A stretch of DNA of 7,003 bases from contig DAOUVG010000079.1 of NCBI GenBank assembly GCA_030667735.1, positions 1 to 7,003 of the forward strand, read 5' to 3'. This document shows, in pieces, positions 1-6,736 of the stretch. Source of the DNA: Dehalococcoidales bacterium. GTDB lineage: Bacteria; Chloroflexota; Dehalococcoidia; Dehalococcoidales; Fen-1064. Made by a program: the position numbers and the translations under genes. The notes below the pieces were generated by a model, which was not told the DNA's origin, did no database searches, and was given only the letters and a program-made list of their open reading frames with translations. Each line of letters begins with the position of its first letter. Positions within the stretch are counted from its first letter, which is position 1.

Positions 1-1419
1 TGGCGAAAGCTGGGAGTAGCCCCCAGAGGCATTGACCGGGAGATTGTGGAGATAATGCATCGCACCCATATTGGGGTCGACCAAGACTATAAGAATCTGC
101 TCAAACAAGGCGTGAGAGCTGCCCTAGCCGATGGCTGGGGAGGCAGTATGATTGCCACTGAGCTCCAGGATATTCTCTTCGGTACTCCGGCCCCTATTCT
201 GGGCAAGGCAAACCTGGGTGTACTCAGAGAAGATGAGGTCAACATTATTATTCACGGCCACGAGCCACTGCTTTCCGAGATAATTGTATCTGTTGCCCAG
301 GAGCCGGAAATGGTGGAGTTGGCTAAGTCGAAAGGCGCCAAGGGCATTAATCTGGCCGGTATGTGCTGTACTGCCAACGAGATACTGATGCGTCACGGAG
401 TAGGCATAGCCGGGAACTACCTTCAGCAGGAGTTGGCCATAGTAACCGGGGCAGTGGATGCTATGGTCGTGGATGTCCAGTGCATCTTCCAGTCCATAAC
501 CACGGTAGCGGAGTGCTACCACACCAAGATTATCACCACCTCACCCAAGGCCAAGATACCTGGAGCCATCCACATTGAGTTTGACGAGCACGATGCCCTG
601 ACATCAGCCCGGGAGATAGTCAAAACCGCTATTGAGAACTTCCCCAATCGTAAGGGGAATGTTGGTATTCCTGACAATGAGACTACTCAGATTGCCGGAT
701 TCAGCCATGAGACCATCAACTACCTGCTGGGTGGCATGTTCCGGGCCTCCTACCGACCACTAAATGACAACATCATCAACGGCCGGATAAGGGGTTTGGC
801 CGGCGTAGTCGGCTGCAACAATGCCCGCGTCAAGCACAATGAGGGTCACATTGCCATGGTTAAGGAGTTGATAAAGAACGATGTGCTGGTGGTTACCACC
901 GGATGCAACGCTATCGCCTGCGCTGAAGCTGGACTCCTGGTACCGGAAGCGGCCGCCGAGTTCGCCGGCGAGGGCCTGAGAGAGGTATGTGAGACTGTTG
1001 GTATCCCGCCTGTACTGCACATGGGTTCCTGCGTGGACAACAGCCGCATCCTGATAGCCGCCAGCGCCATGGTCAAAGACGGCGGCCTCGGGGATGACAT
1101 CAGTGACCTGCCGGTAGCCGGAGCAGCACCGGAGTGGATGAGCGAGAAGGCAATATCCATCGGACAGTACTTCGTCGCCTCGGGTGTATATACCGTATTC
1201 GGCGTTAACTGGCCCACCCTGGGAAGCAAAGAAGTAACCGACTTCCTGTTCAAAGACATGGAAGACATGTACGGTGGGATGTGGGGATTTGAAGAGGACC
1301 CGATCAAGGCAGCCCACCTGATGATCGACCACATTGATAAAAAACGTAAAGCTCTGGGCATTGACAAGGCCAGAGAACGCGTACTCTACGACATGGAAAT
1401 GAGGCGCGAGCTGACCTAA
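1..1419 (+). CDS. cooS/acsA: Anaerobic Ni-Fe-S carbon monoxide dehydrogenase, catalytic subunit (5'-truncated by the window edge)
   Basis: Reversibly reduces CO2 to CO at the Ni-4Fe-4S C-cluster and supplies CO to acetyl-CoA synthase in the cytoplasmic CODH/ACS complex. The frame is open from base 1, and the first residues (WRKLGVAPRGIDRE) already match CODH, so the GTG at 46 is internal and not the start. 472 residues are visible. Typical family lengths (about 630-675) imply roughly 180-205 missing residues, including the N-terminal cysteines of the B and D clusters. C-cluster ligand motifs, in visible-residue numbering: HGH near 85-87, GMCCTANE with Cys122/123, VDVQC Cys161, VVGCNNAR Cys272, TTGCNAIAC Cys302, MGSC Cys344. 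The catalytic-type lysine is in SEKAISIG, Lys383. All expected ligands of this part are present. Being directly upstream of acsB marks it as the ACS-linked form (AcsA) rather than a stand-alone energy-conserving CooS. The stop is TAA. Confidence 0.96.
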   Translation, partial: WRKLGVAPRGIDREIVEIMHRTHIGVDQDYKNLLKQGVRAALADGWGGSMIATELQDILFGTPAPILGKANLGVLREDEVNIIIHGHEPLLSEIIVSVAQEPEMVELAKSKGAKGINLAGMCCTANEILMRHGVGIAGNYLQQELAIVTGAVDAMVVDVQCIFQSITTVAECYHTKIITTSPKAKIPGAIHIEFDEHDALTSAREIVKTAIENFPNRKGNVGIPDNETTQIAGFSHETINYLLGGMFRASYRPLNDNIINGRIRGLAGVVGCNNARVKHNEGHIAMVKELIKNDVLVVTTGCNAIACAEAGLLVPEAAAEFAGEGLREVCETVGIPPVLHMGSCVDNSRILIAASAMVKDGGLGDDISDLPVAGAAPEWMSEKAISIGQYFVASGVYTVFGVNWPTLGSKEVTDFLFKDMEDMYGGMWGFEEDPIKAAHLMIDHIDKKRKALGIDKARERVLYDMEMRRELT

Positions 1420-1453
1420 ATGCCCACGTTGAGAGAGATAAGGGAGGTATGAT

Positions 1454-3661
1454 ATGTCCAAGATAATTGCCTCGGCAGCTATCAGGGGTGCTCACAATAT
1501 TGTCGGCAACGCCGAGAAGAAGTGGCAGGAAGCCATGGACAAATGGGGCGCCAAAGAACCTGTGGGTTTCCCTAATACAGCCTACTTCTTACCCATAATC
1601 TACGGTATGCTTGGCGAAAAAGTAGAGAACCTGGGGGATATGGAGCCGATTCTGAAACAATGTCAGGCCATGCTGCCCCCGCTGGTCAAGGAAGTACATC
1701 CGCTGCCCTACCTGGCTCCAGCCCTTGACGCAGGGATGTCAACGCTGTTTGCAGAAGAGATGGTAGAGGCTATCCGTTACCTGGAGAATCCCAATTTTTA
1801 CATTCAGGGCGAGGATGTCAGCGATGACAATATCTGGCTCGGTGCTGCGGATGACGTTATCCTGAGAAAGCGCGGTGTTGAGTTCGTGGATGGCACGGCC
1901 CCGGGATTTGCTGCCATACTCGGTGCTGCTCCCACTACAGAAATCGCCGCAACCATTGCCCAGGAGCTCCTGGAGAAGAACCTTTATGTCTTCATGGCTG
2001 GCAGATATAATGGCGTCAGTTTTGCCGAGCAGCTCGTTGAGGCCGGAGTGCAAATTGGCTGGCCAACAAGGCTGGTCTCCTTCGGTCCCGACACGAGCGC
2101 TGCCGTATTCGCCATGGGTTTTGCTACCCGTGCTGCCATGTCCTTCGGTGGTATGGAACCCGGAGACTATCGCAAGATACTGATTTATAACAAAGACCGC
2201 GTCTTCGCTTTTGTGCTTCCAATGGGCTACGTAACCGACGAGTGGTACGCCAATGCCGCCGGTGTCATCAACTGGGGTTTCCCCGTCATCGCGGATACCC
2301 CGATACCAGAAGTATTACCCACCGGTATCTGCACCTATGAGCACGTTGTTTCCAACATTCCTCACGATGAGATTGTCGCCAAGGCTATTGAGGTACGGGG
2401 ACTCAAGGTGACCGTCGCTGACGTACCGATTCCCGTAGCCTACGGCCCGGCATTTGAGGGCGAGCGCGTGCGTGGTGAAGACATCTACCTGGAGTGCGGC
2501 GGAGGCCGGACTGCCATGGTGGAGTGGGTCACCTCCAAGCGGATGGACGAAGTCGAGGACGGACATGTTGAAGTCATCGGTCCGGATATCAGCGACATTG
2601 AACCCGGTTCCCGGCTGCCGCTGGCAATATGCGTCGAGGTAGCCGGCAGGGAATTCGAAGAGGACTACGAGCCTATCCTGGAGCGCCAGATTCACCACCT
2701 GATAAACTATGCCCAGGGCGCGATGCACATCGGCCAGCGAGACATCGCCTGGGTGCGTGTCGGTAAGGGTGCCGTGGAGAAGGGCTTCAAGCTGGAGCAC
2801 ATTGGTGCGCTACTCCACGCCAAGCTCCACCAGGACTTCGGCCGGATATTCGATAAACTCCAGGTTAAGCTCTATACCGAAGAAGACAAGGTAAAGGACA
2901 TAGTAGAAAAGGCACGTACGGTCTACTCCGAGCGTGACACCCGTATCGAAGGCATGACCGACGAGACCACCGAGACCTACTACTCCTGCACGCTGTGCCA
3001 GTCCTTCGCTCCCAGCCACGTCTGCGTGGTCAGCCCCGAGAGGACCGGACTCTGTGGTTCATATAACTGGATGGACTGTAAGGCATCCTTCGAGATAAAC
3101 CCCACCGGGCCGAACCAGCCCGTGGAAAAGGGAGAGACAATCGATGCCAAGCTCGGCCAGTGGAAGGGTGTCAATGACTTCGTCTTCCAGGCATCGCGTG
3201 GCAAGATTGACCACTACAACTTCTACAGCATTATCAACGACCCGATGACCACCTGCGGATGCTGCGAGGCCATCGCGGCAGTCCTGCCGATGTGCAACGG
3301 CATCATGACCGTCAACCGCGAGTACGCCGGTATGACCCCCTGTGGAATGAAATTCACTACCCTTGCCGGGACAATCGGCGGTGGCATCAGCAGCCCGGGA
3401 TTTGTAGGCCACGGCAAGTACAACATCTGCCAGAGGAAATTCATCATTGGCGATGGTGGTCTGCTGCGTATAGTCTGGATGCCCAAGATGCTCAAGGAAG
3501 AGATAGCTGACAGACTGAATGCCAGGGCTGAGGAGATGGGTGTACCCAACTTGATAGATATGATTGCCGATGAATCCGTGGGTGAGACTGAAGACGAGAT
3601 TCTACCCTTCCTGGAAGAGAAAGGACATCCGGCCCTCACTATGGATTCGATACTAGGCTAA
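1454..3661 (+). CDS. acsB: Acetyl-CoA synthase, bacterial type (CODH/ACS beta subunit)
   Basis: Condenses CO, a methyl group from the corrinoid iron-sulfur protein and CoA into acetyl-CoA at the A-cluster, a 4Fe-4S cubane bridged to a dinickel site. The protein is 735 aa, against about 729 in Moorella thermoacetica. It therefore has the N-terminal CODH-binding domain (about 1-318), the middle domain (about 319-484) and the C-terminal A-cluster domain (about 485-735); archaeal CdhC lacks the first. A-cluster ligands are all present: Cys512, Cys515, Cys524 and Cys534 in the SCTLCQSF...HVCVV...GLCGS block, and Cys601/Cys603 in the TTCGCC motif. Each lies exactly six residues after the remembered Moorella positions (506, 509, 518, 528, 595, 597), so there is no net indel across the active domain. 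A purine-rich Shine-Dalgarno (AGGGAGGT, 1441-1448) sits 5 bases before the ATG. It starts 34 bp after cooS and ends 16 bp before acsC. Confidence 0.98.
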   Translation: MSKIIASAAIRGAHNIVGNAEKKWQEAMDKWGAKEPVGFPNTAYFLPIIYGMLGEKVENLGDMEPILKQCQAMLPPLVKEVHPLPYLAPALDAGMSTLFAEEMVEAIRYLENPNFYIQGEDVSDDNIWLGAADDVILRKRGVEFVDGTAPGFAAILGAAPTTEIAATIAQELLEKNLYVFMAGRYNGVSFAEQLVEAGVQIGWPTRLVSFGPDTSAAVFAMGFATRAAMSFGGMEPGDYRKILIYNKDRVFAFVLPMGYVTDEWYANAAGVINWGFPVIADTPIPEVLPTGICTYEHVVSNIPHDEIVAKAIEVRGLKVTVADVPIPVAYGPAFEGERVRGEDIYLECGGGRTAMVEWVTSKRMDEVEDGHVEVIGPDISDIEPGSRLPLAICVEVAGREFEEDYEPILERQIHHLINYAQGAMHIGQRDIAWVRVGKGAVEKGFKLEHIGALLHAKLHQDFGRIFDKLQVKLYTEEDKVKDIVEKARTVYSERDTRIEGMTDETTETYYSCTLCQSFAPSHVCVVSPERTGLCGSYNWMDCKASFEINPTGPNQPVEKGETIDAKLGQWKGVNDFVFQASRGKIDHYNFYSIINDPMTTCGCCEAIAAVLPMCNGIMTVNREYAGMTPCGMKFTTLAGTIGGGISSPGFVGHGKYNICQRKFIIGDGGLLRIVWMPKMLKEEIADRLNARAEEMGVPNLIDMIADESVGETEDEILPFLEEKGHPALTMDSILG

Positions 3662-3677
3662 GAAAGGAGTCAGGAAT

Positions 3678-5024
3678 ATGGCACTTACCGGTATACAAAT
3701 ATTCAAGCTGCTGCCAAAGACGAACTGCGGCGATTGTGGAGTGCCCACCTGCCTCGCCTTTGCCATGAACTTGGCCGGGGGCAAGGCGGAACTCTCGGCT
3801 TGCCCGCATGTCTCCGAAGAAGCAAAAGAACAGCTCGCTGAGGCCTCGGCACCTCCCATCAAAGCAGTTACCATCGGAACCGGCCCCGAGGCGGTGAAGG
3901 TCGGCGGCGAGACGGTTATGTTCCGCCACGAAAAACGCTTCGAGAACCCGACGGCAGTAGCCGTACTCGTCAGCGATGCTATGTCTGATGCAGACGTTGA
4001 CGGCAGGCTTCAAAGATTCAAGGAACTCCGTTTTGATAGAGTCGGCCTGCACCTCCGCCCGGAATTAGTGGCGGTCAAGAGCGAATCAGGGGACGCCGCA
4101 AAGTTCGGAGCCCTGGTGAGCAAGGTGGCCCAGAACAGCGATGCCAACCTTATCCTGATGAGTACAGACACCACTATTCTTGCTGCCGGTCTGAAGGAGT
4201 GCGCCGACAAGAAGCCGCTGGTCTATGGCGCAACCAAAGACAACCTCGATGCCATGACGGAGCTTGCCAAGGAGAACTCCTGCTCGATTGGTGTCAAGGC
4301 TGACGGACTCGAAGAGCTTTCCGAGCTCACCCAGAAACTGATGGATGCCGGTGTTAATGATATTGTTATTGACTCCGGGGCCAGGACCGTTCGCAAGACC
4401 TTCGAGGACCAGGTTATTACCCGAAATGCGGCACTTGCCAATAAGTTCCGCCCTCTGGGATTCCCCACGATTGCCTTCCCCTGTGAGATGACAGATAACC
4501 CGATGAAGGAAGCGATGATTTCCGCCATGCTCGTTGCTAAATACGGTGGAATCATCGTTCTCTCTGACCTCTATGGAGAGAGTCTGTTCCCTCTCCTCGT
4601 CGAGCGGATGAACATCTTCACCGACCCCCAGCGGCCGCTGGCGACGGAACAGGGCATCTACGATATCAACAATCCGGATGAGAACTCTCCGGTCCTGGTT
4701 ACCACTAACTTTGCGTTGACCTACTTCATAGTCTCCGGCGAGATAGAAAGCAGCAAGGTGCCCGGTCACCTCCTGGTAATGGACACCGAAGGGCTTTCCG
4801 TAATGACCGCCTGGGCAGCAGGCAAGTTCGTGGCCGACCTTATCGGCCCGTTCGTCAAGAAGAGCGGCATCGAAGACAAGGTCAAGCACCGGAAGCTCAT
4901 AATCCCCGGTTACGCGGCTGCGGAGAGTGGCGGCATGGAAGAGGAACTGCCCGGCTGGGAGATAATGGTTGGTCCCAGGGACGCCGCCCACATTCCAGCC
5001 TACCTGAAATCTTGGAAAGCTTAG
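3678..5024 (+). CDS. acsC: Corrinoid iron-sulfur protein, large (gamma) subunit
   Basis: Carries the cobalamin that takes the methyl group from methyl-tetrahydrofolate (through AcsE) and delivers it to the ACS A-cluster. The 448-aa protein has the family's three parts. The N-terminal 4Fe-4S domain has Cys17, Cys20, Cys25 and Cys42 (CGDCGVPTC, then SACPH), the spacing known for this subunit; the cluster reductively reactivates Co(II). A TIM-barrel-like middle follows (about 60-320). The C-terminal B12-binding domain (about 325-448) contains the conserved stretch around residues 367-384 (DTEGLSVMTAWAAGKF). The start ATG has an AAGGAG Shine-Dalgarno at 3664-3669. The partner small subunit AcsD, which forms the heterodimer, is not next to it and must be outside this window. 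The archaeal counterpart is CdhE, but the bacterial neighbours favour the AcsC name. Confidence 0.96.
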   Translation: MALTGIQIFKLLPKTNCGDCGVPTCLAFAMNLAGGKAELSACPHVSEEAKEQLAEASAPPIKAVTIGTGPEAVKVGGETVMFRHEKRFENPTAVAVLVSDAMSDADVDGRLQRFKELRFDRVGLHLRPELVAVKSESGDAAKFGALVSKVAQNSDANLILMSTDTTILAAGLKECADKKPLVYGATKDNLDAMTELAKENSCSIGVKADGLEELSELTQKLMDAGVNDIVIDSGARTVRKTFEDQVITRNAALANKFRPLGFPTIAFPCEMTDNPMKEAMISAMLVAKYGGIIVLSDLYGESLFPLLVERMNIFTDPQRPLATEQGIYDINNPDENSPVLVTTNFALTYFIVSGEIESSKVPGHLLVMDTEGLSVMTAWAAGKFVADLIGPFVKKSGIEDKVKHRKLIIPGYAAAESGGMEEELPGWEIMVGPRDAAHIPAYLKSWKA

Positions 5025-5028
5025 GAGG
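5023..5028 (+). promoter_or_regulatory. Shine-Dalgarno of acsE overlapping the acsC stop codon
   Basis: AGGAGG starts inside the acsC TAG stop (5022-5024) and lies 5 bases before the acsE ATG at 5034. A ribosome terminating on acsC would sit directly on this site, so translational coupling of the methyl carrier and its methyltransferase is likely. The coupling is an inference. Confidence 0.75.
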
Positions 5029-5033
5029 GAGCA

Positions 5034-5909
5034 ATGATTCTCATCGGAGAGAACATCAATATAATGTCCAAGACACTCGGCCCTGCTCTCAGGGAGAGAG
5101 ATGCTGCTCCCATCCAGGAGATGGCCAGAGCCGAGACTGAAGCGGGAGTAGACTACCTCGATATCAACATCGGGCCTGGCCGCAGGGCTGGTGACGAGAT
5201 GATGGAATGGGCAGTCAAGACAGTACAAGAGGTAGTTGACATGCCCCTGTCACTCGATTGTACCAATCCCGTGGCAATCGAGGCCGGTCTCAAGGTTCAC
5301 AAGGGACGCGCGCTAATAAACTCTATATCCCTGGCCAGGATGGAAGAGGAGCTACCTCTGGTCACCAGGTATAATGCCGACTTCATCGGGCTGCTTTGGG
5401 GACGAGAGGGTATGCCGAGAGATGAGGACGAACGCAGCATGATTGCCATGGAGCTTATGATGGCAGCTGCCGAGTTGGGTATTACCAATGATACTATCTG
5501 GTTCGACCCTATCATAACCCCGGCAAGCAACGTGGATACGAACCAGGTCAAGCCCTGCCTGGAGTTCATGAGTATGCTCCACGAGATTGCTCCTGGCGGC
5601 AAGTCAGCAGTAGGTCTGTCCAATGTCTCCAATGGTACACCCACCGAACTCCGCCCCTACCTCAACCGCACCTACCTGATGATGCTCATGAAATACAATA
5701 TACATTCAGCGATAGTGGACGCATTCGACGCAGAGCTGATTAAGATAGCCCGTGGTGAAAGGTCGGAACGTGTCGCCATGATTCACCGCATAATGGATGG
5801 TGAAATGCCTGACCTCGCTTCCCTCGACCCGGAAGAGGCGAAGTACGCCAAGTCGGTGCGGGTAGTGACCGGACAGGTCCTTTACTCCCACTCCTGGCTG
5901 GACGTGTAG
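5034..5909 (+). CDS. acsE: 5-methyltetrahydrofolate:corrinoid iron-sulfur protein methyltransferase
   Basis: Transfers the N5-methyl group of methyl-tetrahydrofolate to Co(I) of the corrinoid iron-sulfur protein, linking the methyl branch to acetyl-CoA synthesis. The 291-aa protein is a pterin-binding (dihydropteroate synthase-like) TIM barrel. Pterin-site residues known from Moorella AcsE are visible: Asp43 in LDINIGP, Asp75 in LSLDCTN, Asn96 in ALINS, Asp158 in WFDPIITP, and Asn197 in GLSNVS (Asn199 in Moorella, whose mobile side chain helps activate the N5-methyl group). It starts 9 bp after acsC. Compared with the 262-aa Moorella protein as I remember it, about 30 extra residues lie near the C-terminus, roughly 240-275, before a final segment ending YSHSWLDV. 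Homology alone could also fit a dihydropteroate synthase or another corrinoid methyltransferase, but the position after acsC and the motif match make AcsE by far the best reading. It is not AcsD, which lacks these pterin-site motifs. Confidence 0.93.
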   Translation: MILIGENINIMSKTLGPALRERDAAPIQEMARAETEAGVDYLDINIGPGRRAGDEMMEWAVKTVQEVVDMPLSLDCTNPVAIEAGLKVHKGRALINSISLARMEEELPLVTRYNADFIGLLWGREGMPRDEDERSMIAMELMMAAAELGITNDTIWFDPIITPASNVDTNQVKPCLEFMSMLHEIAPGGKSAVGLSNVSNGTPTELRPYLNRTYLMMLMKYNIHSAIVDAFDAELIKIARGERSERVAMIHRIMDGEMPDLASLDPEEAKYAKSVRVVTGQVLYSHSWLDV

Positions 5910-5940
5910 CACCAGCCACACTCCGATAGTATGGTAATTC

Positions 5941-5985
5941 GTGGAGGCCGCAATCCCGGGATAATTGACCGGGGTCGGCCTCCAC
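5941..5985 (+). terminator. Strong intercistronic hairpin after acsE (attenuator or mRNA-stabilising stem; not a classical terminator)
   Basis: A perfect 10-bp inverted repeat, GTGGAGGCCG (5941-5950) with CGGCCTCCAC (5976-5985), encloses a second stem of about 7 bp: ATCCCGG (5953-5959) with CCGGGGT (5969-5975), including one T-G wobble. Together they give about 17 paired positions with a 2-base left bulge (5951-5952) and a 9-base loop (5960-5968). The bases that follow (AGGTTTACAG) are not a U-tract, so intrinsic termination is doubtful. Partial termination, RNA processing, or protection of the acs mRNA 3' end are alternatives. It lies 31 bp after the acsE stop. Confidence 0.6.
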
Positions 5986-6020
5986 AGGTTTACAGCGGGT
6001 GCCACCACTGCGAGGCGCCC

Positions 6021-6033
6021 AGGGAGAAGGAAG
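6021..6033 (+). promoter_or_regulatory. Ribosome binding site supporting the GTG start at 6037
   Basis: The purine run AGGGAGAAGGAAG lies just before GTG 6037, with its AGGGAG core 10 bases and its AAGG 6 bases from the start. This decides the start of the DUF3786 gene. The longer option, TTG at 5965, falls inside the loop and stem of the 5941-5985 hairpin and has no comparable signal. GTG 6046 is a weaker third choice. Confidence 0.6.
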
Positions 6034-6036
6034 ACA

Positions 6037-6681
6037 GTGCTGCCTGTGGACGAGAACCGGACAGTATACAACCTGAATGTTGCTTTCGGGGTTGTGCGTG
6101 ACCGTCTGTCTGCATTAGACCTCGAAGAGCAGTCCCGCCTCAGCGATTCCCGGTACGAGAGCGTAAACTCCGGTATTACCGTCACTGTCGACTATCTGGG
6201 AAAACCTTATGTCATATCATTCCCGGACCTCACCGTCTTGCCAGAAGGGGATGCTCACGAACTCCCGCTGCGAGAGAAAATCCTGGTGCTGCACTATCTT
6301 GCCCAGGCCAGAGGCACCACAGCGACAAACAGGCTCATTACCTACCGGGACCTTCCCGGGGGTGTGGTCTACTTCCCTACCTTCTCCAAGAGAACCACCG
6401 ACCAGCTCACCAGACGGTTCGGCTTGGAGCCGGAGCTACTGGTGGAAGCCAGCAAGACACTGGGCGGCCGCGAAATCGACCTGGGAGATACCGGTGTGGT
6501 TATCAACGGCTTCAATCGCGTCCCGATAACGCTCATTCTCTGGCGTGGCGACGAGGAACTGGCACCGCAGATGAACATGCTGTTTGATACTAACATTACA
6601 GATTGCCTCGAATCCGAGGACGTAACCGTACTCTGCGAAGTCCTCACCTGGAAACTGATGCGGTATTCGCGGAAGTCATAA
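6037..6681 (+). CDS. DUF3786 domain-containing protein, function unknown
   Basis: Recognised as DUF3786 from its conserved pattern; the function is not established. With the GTG start the protein is 214 aa. In order it shows an N-terminal segment (about 1-75); PLREKILVLHYL (from 77); a LPGGVVYF turn (about 106-113) followed by FSKRT; a conserved LGG; LILWRGDEEL (about 166-175); and LFDTNITDCLESEDV (about 181-195) before a C-terminal helix. No signal peptide or membrane segment is visible, so it is probably cytoplasmic. It has few cysteines and no CxxC motif, so it is unlikely to carry an Fe-S cluster alone. It follows acsE on the same strand after a 127-bp gap with a hairpin, suggesting co-expression at a different level. 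From memory, this family occurs in anaerobes and often near corrinoid or C1-metabolism genes; an assembly, reactivation or regulatory role in CODH/ACS is an inference. A longer form from TTG 5965 (238 aa) is possible but would add a basic, low-complexity leader. Confidence 0.8.
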   Translation: MLPVDENRTVYNLNVAFGVVRDRLSALDLEEQSRLSDSRYESVNSGITVTVDYLGKPYVISFPDLTVLPEGDAHELPLREKILVLHYLAQARGTTATNRLITYRDLPGGVVYFPTFSKRTTDQLTRRFGLEPELLVEASKTLGGREIDLGDTGVVINGFNRVPITLILWRGDEELAPQMNMLFDTNITDCLESEDVTVLCEVLTWKLMRYSRKS

Positions 6682-6723
6682 CCTGCGTGTCAAGGATTGC
6701 CGGTAGCTCTCTTCGTTCGAACC

Positions 6724-6731
6724 AAGGAGGT
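6724..6731 (+). promoter_or_regulatory. Shine-Dalgarno deciding the GTG start at 6737
   Basis: AAGGAGGT ends 5 bases before GTG 6737. This near-ideal site supports a non-ATG start and a real gene despite its small size. A different frame has an ATG-initiated overlapping reading (6789-6986), which lacks such a site and any family resemblance. Confidence 0.75.
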
Positions 6732-6736
6732 ATCCA

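Larger units (their letters stand above)
5910..6036 (+). other. 127-bp intergenic region between acsE and the DUF3786 gene
   Basis: This is the only sizeable non-coding gap in the window. It contains the hairpin at 5941-5985 and, at its 3' end, the purine-rich ribosome binding site of the next gene. I saw no convincing -35/-10 promoter pair, no tRNA and no small ORF with a credible start signal. It separates the tightly packed cooS-acsB-acsC-acsE block from the two accessory genes. Confidence 0.7.

Noticed and set aside
46..48. GTG at 46 as the start of the CODH gene
   Set aside because: The frame is open back to base 1 and the upstream residues already match CODH. The family needs roughly 180-205 more N-terminal residues, so the gene is cut by the window edge.
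760..1461. A 233-codon minus-strand open frame opposite the CODH gene, with a second overlapping one at 846-1367
   Set aside because: Both mirror the conserved CODH coding sequence, overlap each other, and look like codon-bias shadows without recognisable domains.
4086..5228. A 380-codon open frame on the minus strand, antisense to acsC and the start of acsE
   Set aside because: It lies opposite well-conserved genes, its translation resembles no family I know, and it has no operon context. Long antisense frames are common opposite genes with biased third positions.
5034..5909. AcsD (small corrinoid subunit) or a folate-biosynthesis dihydropteroate synthase as the identity of this gene
   Set aside because: The pterin-site residues at 43, 75, 96, 158 and 197 and the overall sequence follow AcsE. 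AcsD lacks these motifs, and the acs context argues against folate synthesis.
5910..5940. A possible -10-like AT-rich stretch (GATAGTATGGTAATT) as a promoter for the accessory genes
   Set aside because: No matching -35 element at a proper distance, and any transcript would begin at or in the hairpin. The signal is too weak to call.
5965..5967. TTG at 5965 as the start of the DUF3786 gene
   Set aside because: It sits within the 5941-5985 hairpin and has no Shine-Dalgarno, and the added 24 residues look like translated non-coding sequence. GTG 6037 has a strong purine-rich site.
6682..6736. The 55-bp gap before the last gene as a terminator or promoter site
   Set aside because: Only a short TTCGAA palindrome and the ribosome binding site are visible; there is no stable stem and no promoter pair.
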